A stretch of 9,073 nt of DNA from Acidobacteriota bacterium (GTDB lineage Bacteria > Acidobacteriota > Terriglobia > Terriglobales > Acidobacteriaceae). The position numbers and the translations under genes were made by a program. The stretch covers positions 1 to 9,073 of the forward strand of contig JAJXXG010000064.1 in the NCBI GenBank assembly GCA_021781255.1, read 5' to 3'. Below, piece by piece: positions 1 through 6,630 of the stretch (position 1 is its first letter; each line of letters starts with the position of its first letter). The notes beneath the pieces were generated by a model that worked only from the letters and a program-made list of their open reading frames with translations, was not told the DNA's origin and searched no databases.

Positions 1-1
1 G

Positions 2-241
2 ACCGAAACGGTTCGCGGTGGCATCATCATCCCCGACAGCGCCAAGGAAAAGCCCCAGGAAGGCGAAGTGATTGCCGTGGGCAAGGGCAAGTCAAACGAC
101 GAAGGCAAGGTGTTCCCTCTGGACGTCAAGGCTGGCGACCGCGTGCTCTTCGGCAAGTATTCAGGCACCGAGATCAAGATTGACGGTGAAGAGTTCCTGA
201 TCATGCGCGAGGAAGAAGTCCTGGGTATCGTCAGCAAGTAG
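2..241 (+). CDS. groES: GroES co-chaperonin (10 kDa), 3' part only
   Basis: The reading frame is open from the left edge and ends at TAG 239-241, giving 79 residues. GroES proteins are usually about 95-105 residues, so roughly the first 20 are missing. GroES forms the seven-subunit lid that caps the GroEL cavity in the cytoplasm during ATP-driven folding. Visible hallmarks are the end of the mobile loop with GG followed by a hydrophobic III tripeptide (fragment residues 6-10), which matches the IVL of E. coli that contacts GroEL. Next come a [10 protein letters not shown] strand, the [17 protein letters not shown] core, and the C-terminal block [15 protein letters not shown]. It lies 93 bp upstream of groEL on the same strand, the standard groESL order. 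The promoter and any heat-shock operator would be outside the window. Identification is secure; only the N-terminus is unseen. Confidence 0.97.
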   Translation, partial: TETVRGGIIIPDSAKEKPQEGEVIAVGKGKSNDEGKVFPLDVKAGDRVLFGKYSGTEIKIDGEEFLIMREEEVLGIVSK

Positions 242-242
242 G

Positions 243-302
243 AATCGGACATTGCAGCAATCGGCGAATCGGCAGCGATGATCGCCCGCAAGTCAAAATC
301 GG
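243..302 (+). repeat. Four AATCGG copies in the groES-groEL spacer
   Basis: The hexamer AATCGG occurs at 243-248, 259-264, 267-272 and 297-302, all in the same orientation, within the 93-bp gap between groES and groEL. Spacing is irregular (16, 8 and 30 bp between starts). No long stem-loop and no CIRCE-type inverted repeat is visible here. It may be chance, a degenerate repeat, or an element affecting the intercistronic mRNA. No function can be assigned from sequence. Confidence 0.4.
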
Positions 303-313
303 ATCACCAATAA

Positions 314-2005
<1,692 letters not shown>

Positions 2006-2013
2006 CTCCGCTG

Positions 2014-2037
2014 GCCGCGGGCAGCGATGCCTGCGGC
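2014..2037 (+). other. GNRA-capped hairpin just after groEL stop
   Basis: GCCGCGGGCA (2014-2023) pairs with TGCCTGCGGC (2028-2037) as a 10-bp stem with one G-U pair. It is closed by the loop GCGA, a GNRA tetraloop. It starts 8 nt after the groEL stop codon and no T-run follows, so it is not a classical intrinsic terminator. By position it could protect the 3' end of the groESL mRNA, but that role is inferred. Confidence 0.55.
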
Positions 2038-2053
2038 TCCAGCCTCAAGACTC

Positions 2054-2087
2054 AAGGCCTCCAGCTTCGGCTGGGGGCCTTTTTGTT
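2054..2087 (+). terminator. Rho-independent terminator of groESL
   Basis: AAGGCCTCCAGC (2054-2065) pairs with GCTGGGGGCCTT (2070-2081) over 12 bp with one G-U pair. The loop is UUCG closed by C-G, an exceptionally stable tetraloop. A T-run follows (2080-2084, then G and TT). It lies about 50 bp after the groEL stop and points along the + strand. The minus strand has no T-run beyond the stem, so it should be one-directional. Confidence 0.9.
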
Positions 2088-2106
2088 GGGAAGCACACCC
2101 TGCACC

Positions 2107-2142
2107 AATGAAATTGGCCGGAAGCTCGAGAGCTTCCGGCCA
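2107..2142 (-). terminator. Hairpin terminator of the Oar-like receptor gene
   Basis: TGGCCGGAAGCT (2115-2126) and AGCTTCCGGCCA (2131-2142) form a perfect 12-bp stem around a 4-nt loop. Read on the minus strand it begins 24 nt after the stop codon of the receptor gene. It is followed by the modest T-rich stretch ATTTCATT (2114 down to 2107). Orientation and position fit a terminator for the minus-strand gene. The weak U-tract leaves some doubt about its efficiency. Confidence 0.7.
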
Positions 2143-2166
2143 TTCTTGCTGCAACGTCTCGCTGGA

Positions 2167-5100
2167 TTAGTAGGTGATGTGAACCCCCATAGTGAAGGCT
2201 CTGGAGCCGCCGATGGTGCCCGTTGTGGAGCCAAAGTTGGCTGCGTTGTTCGGGCATCCAGCCGTGTTGCTGATTGCGTACGGAGCCGAGCAGGTCGTCC
2301 CCGGCGTATTCAACGGAATTGTTGTGGGCAGACGAGTCGCCTTCCCTGTGCCGGTCGCGTACGGAAGCTGGTCGAGGTTGGCAAGAGTGGACTGCTGGTC
2401 CGCTGGATTGTTGCCAGTCACAAGCTGGCCATAGTTGATGTAAATGTTGCCAGGCGTGCAATTCAGGTAATTGTTGATGGAGTAAGCAGTTGCGCTATTG
2501 GAGCATGCGTAGTTCTGACGAATCTGCGCCTGATCCTGCGGCACGTCCAGGCTCGTTGTATTCGTCACGTTGAAGACGTTCAGGTCATATTGAACGCCAA
2601 CCTTCTCTGTCACGTGAAAGTTCTTGCGCAGCGAAAGGTCAAGACGCTTCTGCAATGCCTGCCGGAAGATATTGCGCTGTCCCTTGTTGAATGCCGTCTC
2701 GTAAATGTCCTGCGGGTCATTCCCGGTTGAGATGGGAACTCCGAACTGCCCCGGCTGAACGTAGTTGATGGCAATCTGTGAGGGATCAATGTACGGGATG
2801 TAGGTGCCACCCGTCCCGCGGAAGGCGCCCGTGTTGCCTGTGATTGCGGTCTTCGGATGTTTCGGGTCCTTGATGCCAAGCACAGGATTCATCAAGTTCG
2901 GATAGTCGCCAAAGTTGATGCTGCCGACTGCTCCATAGAACTCATAAAGCGAATACGGCTGGCCGCTCTGAAGAATGCCCGTGCCCGTCAAATTCCAATC
3001 GTTAACAAAGTACGAACTCAACGAGTGGGCAATGGCGGTGTTGGGAACTTTCACTTGGAAGTTGGTGCTGAACACATGCGTGCGGTCAAAGTCGGCCGAC
3101 GCCCAGGAATCGCGCAGATGCTTCGGGTCATCGCCGGTGAAGAACAGCCCGATGTCGCTCTGCTCATCCAGAGCGTGGCTCCACGTATAACTTCCGCCAA
3201 TCTGGAAATTATGTGATAGCCGCTTCTCCACGTGGGCCTCAAGCGCGTCATAAGCCGCCACGCCCGCCGCCTTGAAGTCCGCTGCGTTGGGATTGTAGCC
3301 AATGTACGGCACACGGAAGTCCGTATTGCCGCCGTCGTAGGTGTTCCACGGCTCACCGGCGATTGGGTAGTAATACTGATAGCCGTAAGAATCCGTGTAC
3401 AGGTTGTTCTGGTTGAGCACCTCAAAGCCGTAGGTCGCCTGCTCGCCCCAGATTGGGTTGCTTGAGCTTGCGATGCCCGGCTCATTCAGCGGCAGCGGAA
3501 TCACGGAGTGCCGCCCGCGATTCCCGGTGTAACCCACAGTCACGGCCACATTATTTGTCGGCTGCCACTGCAGGTTCAGCGTGTAGTTGATCGTGTAAGG
3601 CAGCACGTTGTTCCGGTCATACGTGCCGAAGTTCAGCGTGGGAGTGCAGTCCAGATAACCGGGATACGTCTGGCTGTCGATGCCGCCGCAGGCCCTTCCA
3701 TATTGAGGATCGGAGGCTGGCCCCGTCATGATATTCAACTGATTCTGCAGTGCCTGCTTAACCGTGGCCGGATTGGAGTTCGGCGAAACATAGGAGGACG
3801 CGCTGAGAGCCGTGCCCAGCGGGTTTGAGAGTGATCCGCTGTTGCCGTTGGCATAGCTCACCAGAGGAGCAGACTCCGTGACTCCGAATGGGCCGCCGAT
3901 GGAACCGCCGGCCGGTTGCGAGAGATAAGTGAACAGCTCGCCGCGGTCATAGTAGATGCCGCCACCGCCGCTGATCACAAGCTTGCCGCGATACGCACTC
4001 GGTGACCACGCGAAGCCAACGCGCGGGGAGATGCCCCACTGCCTTCCGTTCAGCGTCGAGTTGCTTACGCCCGCGGTCGGAAAGTATTTGTTGTTGCCGG
4101 CCACTGCAAATCCGGCATTGTTCACCGTAAAGCCGTTGGTCGTATCGCCCGTCACGTCATAGAGCGCGGGGTCAAAGTTGAACATGTTGCCGTACTTTTC
4201 CGTCAGCCCGCCGTGGTAGTCGTAGCGAACGCCTGCTGTGATGCTCAGGGTCGGCTTTGCCTGCCACTTGTCCTGAACGTAGCCCGAAAGCTCATTCGAG
4301 CGATAGTAGCGGTCCGCATTGTTGCGGCCGCTGTTCGGGTCAATGCTCTCAATCACGTTCGAGGCCCGGACTCTTCCCTTGAGAAAATTGTCGAAGCCGT
4401 TGATCGTAACCTGGGCAACTCCATTGCGATTGTTCGTGATGTTGAGCTGCGTGTAGCTGTAACCGCCGCCGGCCACGATCGTGTGTTTGCCAATTGTAAA
4501 GATCACGTTCGTTGAAGGGTTGAGGCGATTCTGATAGTAGCCCATGTTGGTAAAAGCGCTGTACGGCCCAAGGTTCAGCCCCGGAGAATACTGGTCGTTG
4601 TCGGCAAAGTTTTTGATATTGATTCCAGGCAATCCCGGCGCGTATCCCGCAACTCCCTGGCCAATTCCGAAGTTCGACCCCGGAAGCGTCTGATTAAAGA
4701 AGCTGTACGAACCCATGCGCACAAAGCCCAGGCGCTGTTCCCAGTTCAGACGCGAGCCAATCGAGATCGTGTTATCAATGGCCGCAACCTGTGATCCGTT
4801 GTTCTGCGTCAACGGGAACCCGCCCGTCTGGGAGTACCCATAAGGCTTGGTGACAGGCGCATCCTGATAGAAGTACTTGGCCGACAACCGATCGTTCTTC
4901 GTCAGGTCATAATCCAGTGAAATCGTCGCCTGATTCGATGTCAGCACCGAAGTGCCGATCAGATTCACGTTTGCCACGCCAAACTGATACGGGACATTCG
5001 ACTGCGCCGACGGAATCAGATACTGCCCGTTAGGAAGCTTCGCGGTGAGCAAGGCTTGGGCAATCGGGTTGATCTGGCCCGCAGTCGCGGAGCCACCCCA

Positions 5101-6294
5101 TATCGCGTCTGCGTTGAGCAAACCCGAAACCGACCGATCGTCTGTCAAACCCGTCGGAACCGTCATCTGCGACATGCCGGTCGCCTCGTCTGAATCGGAC
5201 CGGTGCTGATAAGCAACAAAGATAAACAGTTTGTCCTTCAACTTGCTCTTGAACAGCGGTCCGCCCACCGTGAATCCGCTCGACCAGCGATTCAGATAGG
5301 GGTTGATCATCGATGAAGGAAACACCCCGATGCCCTGCTGCGCCAGCTGATAGGCCTGTCCAAAGAAGAACGGCGAAGCATTGAGAGCATTGTTGGCAAA
5401 GCTGCCATAGACTTGTCCATGCCACTTATTCGTGCCGGTGGCCGTATTCACATCAATTTGCGCACCGCTTGTCGCGCCCTGCTGTGCATCGTACATCGAT
5501 GCGTTCACACGCAGCTCCTGCATGAACTCCGGAGGAGGAGAAGGCAGGCTGTTCCCGTTCGAGCCATAGACCGAAGTGCCCACAGAGAAGGCGCCACCAA
5601 CGGTTGGAGAGCTCCCGATGTTGAAGTTGTAGCGCTGCGATGCGTCGCCGCTGGAGCTCTTCCCATTGAAGAGGTTCGTTGAATCCACACCATTCACCTG
5701 GAAAGTGTTGGATGTGTCGCGCTGTCCATTAGCCCAGATTGGCTGGTTGCCCAATCCAGCGTTGGAGTCGAGGTTGGAGAGAAGTTCTGCGTTCACGCCC
5801 GGCGACAACACGGCCAACTGCGTAAAACTGCCGGTCGCCAGAGGCGTCAGATCAATCTGTGCCGAGTCGAGCGTATAGCCATTGGTGGTGTCTGTTGCGT
5901 TCAGCAGCGGCGTTGCGGTGACCTCAATGGATTGGGACACTTCGCCAATCTGCAGCGTAGGACTGATCGTGGTCGCACGCGCTTCCTGGACGTTAATCCC
6001 CTTCACCTCTGTCGTTTGAAAGCCCGCGTGGGTCACCGTCACAACATATGAACCAATGGGAAGATTGAATATCTGAAAGAATCCGGTTGACTGCGATGTG
6101 GTAACCCGGGAGAGATTCGTTCCGGTATTCTTCACAGTGATCGTTGCGCCGGGCACCGCTGCTCCCGTAGTATCCAGCACGGTTCCGTTGATGGAACCCA
6201 GCGTTTGCTGGGCCAGTCCCGATGCCGTACAGACAAGCACAACCAGTAAGACCAGGCTGTACTGAGCGACACTCCTCCAAATAGCTCGATTCAT
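2167..6294 (-). CDS. Oar-like TonB-dependent receptor with carboxypeptidase-regulatory-like domain
   Basis: Complete 1375-aa outer-membrane receptor, presumed to import a large or scarce ligand using TonB/ExbBD energy; the ligand is unknown. Residues 1-28 are a signal peptide (Arg at 3 and 7, core LVLLVVLV, cleavage likely after GLA28). Residues 31-115 form a CarboxypepD_reg-like beta-sandwich (GTVLDTTGAAVPGATITVKN). A TonB-box-like QSIEVTATP is at 121-129. The plug follows to about 290, with NGQRDTSNTFQVNGVD at 189-204 and MQELRVNASMYDAQQGA at 258-274. The rest is a long barrel with recognisable strands: GYTGNRGRH 921-929, SYTWSHALDEQSD 1035-1047 and DFDRTHVF 1068-1075. It ends in FTMGVHITY, with a terminal aromatic as expected for BamA recognition. 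The mature protein has exactly six cysteines, in three close pairs. ATG 6294 is preceded by GAGAGGAG and directly by the signal peptide. Such long Oar-like receptors are abundant in Acidobacteriota and are often linked to polymer or carbohydrate use, but nothing nearby shows the substrate. Confidence 0.93.
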   Translation of the reverse strand: MNRAIWRSVAQYSLVLLVVLVCTASGLAQQTLGSINGTVLDTTGAAVPGATITVKNTGTNLSRVTTSQSTGFFQIFNLPIGSYVVTVTHAGFQTTEVKGINVQEARATTISPTLQIGEVSQSIEVTATPLLNATDTTNGYTLDSAQIDLTPLATGSFTQLAVLSPGVNAELLSNLDSNAGLGNQPIWANGQRDTSNTFQVNGVDSTNLFNGKSSSGDASQRYNFNIGSSPTVGGAFSVGTSVYGSNGNSLPSPPPEFMQELRVNASMYDAQQGATSGAQIDVNTATGTNKWHGQVYGSFANNALNASPFFFGQAYQLAQQGIGVFPSSMINPYLNRWSSGFTVGGPLFKSKLKDKLFIFVAYQHRSDSDEATGMSQMTVPTGLTDDRSVSGLLNADAIWGGSATAGQINPIAQALLTAKLPNGQYLIPSAQSNVPYQFGVANVNLIGTSVLTSNQATISLDYDLTKNDRLSAKYFYQDAPVTKPYGYSQTGGFPLTQNNGSQVAAIDNTISIGSRLNWEQRLGFVRMGSYSFFNQTLPGSNFGIGQGVAGYAPGLPGINIKNFADNDQYSPGLNLGPYSAFTNMGYYQNRLNPSTNVIFTIGKHTIVAGGGYSYTQLNITNNRNGVAQVTINGFDNFLKGRVRASNVIESIDPNSGRNNADRYYRSNELSGYVQDKWQAKPTLSITAGVRYDYHGGLTEKYGNMFNFDPALYDVTGDTTNGFTVNNAGFAVAGNNKYFPTAGVSNSTLNGRQWGISPRVGFAWSPSAYRGKLVISGGGGIYYDRGELFTYLSQPAGGSIGGPFGVTESAPLVSYANGNSGSLSNPLGTALSASSYVSPNSNPATVKQALQNQLNIMTGPASDPQYGRACGGIDSQTYPGYLDCTPTLNFGTYDRNNVLPYTINYTLNLQWQPTNNVAVTVGYTGNRGRHSVIPLPLNEPGIASSSNPIWGEQATYGFEVLNQNNLYTDSYGYQYYYPIAGEPWNTYDGGNTDFRVPYIGYNPNAADFKAAGVAAYDALEAHVEKRLSHNFQIGGSYTWSHALDEQSDIGLFFTGDDPKHLRDSWASADFDRTHVFSTNFQVKVPNTAIAHSLSSYFVNDWNLTGTGILQSGQPYSLYEFYGAVGSINFGDYPNLMNPVLGIKDPKHPKTAITGNTGAFRGTGGTYIPYIDPSQIAINYVQPGQFGVPISTGNDPQDIYETAFNKGQRNIFRQALQKRLDLSLRKNFHVTEKVGVQYDLNVFNVTNTTSLDVPQDQAQIRQNYACSNSATAYSINNYLNCTPGNIYINYGQLVTGNNPADQQSTLANLDQLPYATGTGKATRLPTTIPLNTPGTTCSAPYAISNTAGCPNNAANFGSTTGTIGGSRAFTMGVHITY

Positions 6295-6305
6295 AGTCTC
6301 CTCTC
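6295..6305 (-). promoter_or_regulatory. Ribosome binding site of the Oar-like receptor
   Basis: On the minus strand GAGAGGAG (6305-6298) stands 3 nt before ATG 6294. The GAGAGG part is 5 nt away. The close purine-rich motif, together with the signal peptide that follows, fixes the start. Confidence 0.65.
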
Positions 6306-6532
6306 AACTCGATGGTTGTATTGGACATTTTTGACATTCGACGATCGCGGCCTCCGGTTCTGTAGCCGAATTGGCATGCACTGTTCTCTGCCTGTTCCCC
6401 TCGGGGTGGAGGAACTATCCATGGAAGAAAACTCGAATGTGACTGTTTGTTGCACCTTCAGTTTGTGGCAGGAGGGCCGATTTCCAAAGCGAAAAAGTAC
6501 GCCCCGTCTCATTCTCTGGCCCCAACCTGTGG

Positions 6533-6577
6533 AAAAGCGGCGAAAAACCTGCTTTCACAGGCTTTTCGCCGCTTTTT
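6533..6577 (-). terminator. Bidirectional-looking terminator between receptor genes
   Basis: AAAAGCGGCGAAAA (6533-6546) and TTTTCGCCGCTTTT (6563-6576) form a perfect 14-bp stem. An inner CCTG/CAGG helix (6548-6551, 6558-6561) closes a 6-nt loop, with one mismatch between the two helices. Both ends have A/T runs: TTTTT at 6573-6577 on the + strand and TTTT on the minus strand (6536-6533). It lies about 55 bp past the stop of the BtuB-like gene and about 240 bp before the Oar-like gene. It should therefore end the minus-strand transcript of the BtuB-like gene and insulate the next one. The T-run is slightly better on the + strand, where no gene needs it. Confidence 0.85.
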
Positions 6578-6630
6578 AACATCTCATATGGGGTCGAGCT
6601 ACTTTGCGCCGGCGCCCTGCTCCGGCACTT

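Larger units (their letters stand above)
6295..6630 (-). promoter_or_regulatory. 336-bp gap between receptor genes; likely promoter region
   Basis: No convincing gene lies here. The region must hold the promoter and leader of the minus-strand Oar-like receptor. A weak candidate promoter on the minus strand is GTCACA (6443-6438) and GATAGT (6419-6414) with an 18-bp spacer; each hexamer matches four of six consensus bases. Just downstream is the inverted repeat GTTCC-N12-GGAAC (6394-6415), placed where an operator could be. A TGTC direct repeat flanking AAAAA lies nearer the gene (within 6325-6336). I see no ordered riboswitch elements. The distal part holds the terminator at 6533-6577. Only the presence of a promoter somewhere here is well supported; the exact boxes are guesses. 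Confidence 0.4.

Noticed and set aside
6228..6232. Lipobox at C22 of the Oar-like receptor
   Set aside because: The residue before Cys is Val, not Gly/Ala/Ser, and a good signal peptidase I site (GLA) follows, so it is not a lipoprotein.
6331..6336. Perfect TTGACA on the + strand as a promoter -35 box
   Set aside because: No acceptable -10 hexamer lies 16-18 bp downstream, and no + strand gene follows.
6295..6480. Cobalamin or other riboswitch upstream of the Oar-like receptor
   Set aside because: A CCTGCCA string is present on the minus strand, but the other conserved boxes of a cobalamin riboswitch are absent or out of order.
6291..6512. 73-codon minus-strand frame ending in an ATGA overlap with the Oar-like receptor start
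   Set aside because: The overlap looks like translational coupling. However, the frame has no good ribosome binding site, has an unremarkable Arg/Ser-rich product, and crosses the likely promoter region. Conservation in relatives would be needed to revive it.
6316..6579. 87-codon + strand frame in the gap between receptor genes
   Set aside because: It reads straight through the 6533-6577 terminator hairpin and has no recognisable family.
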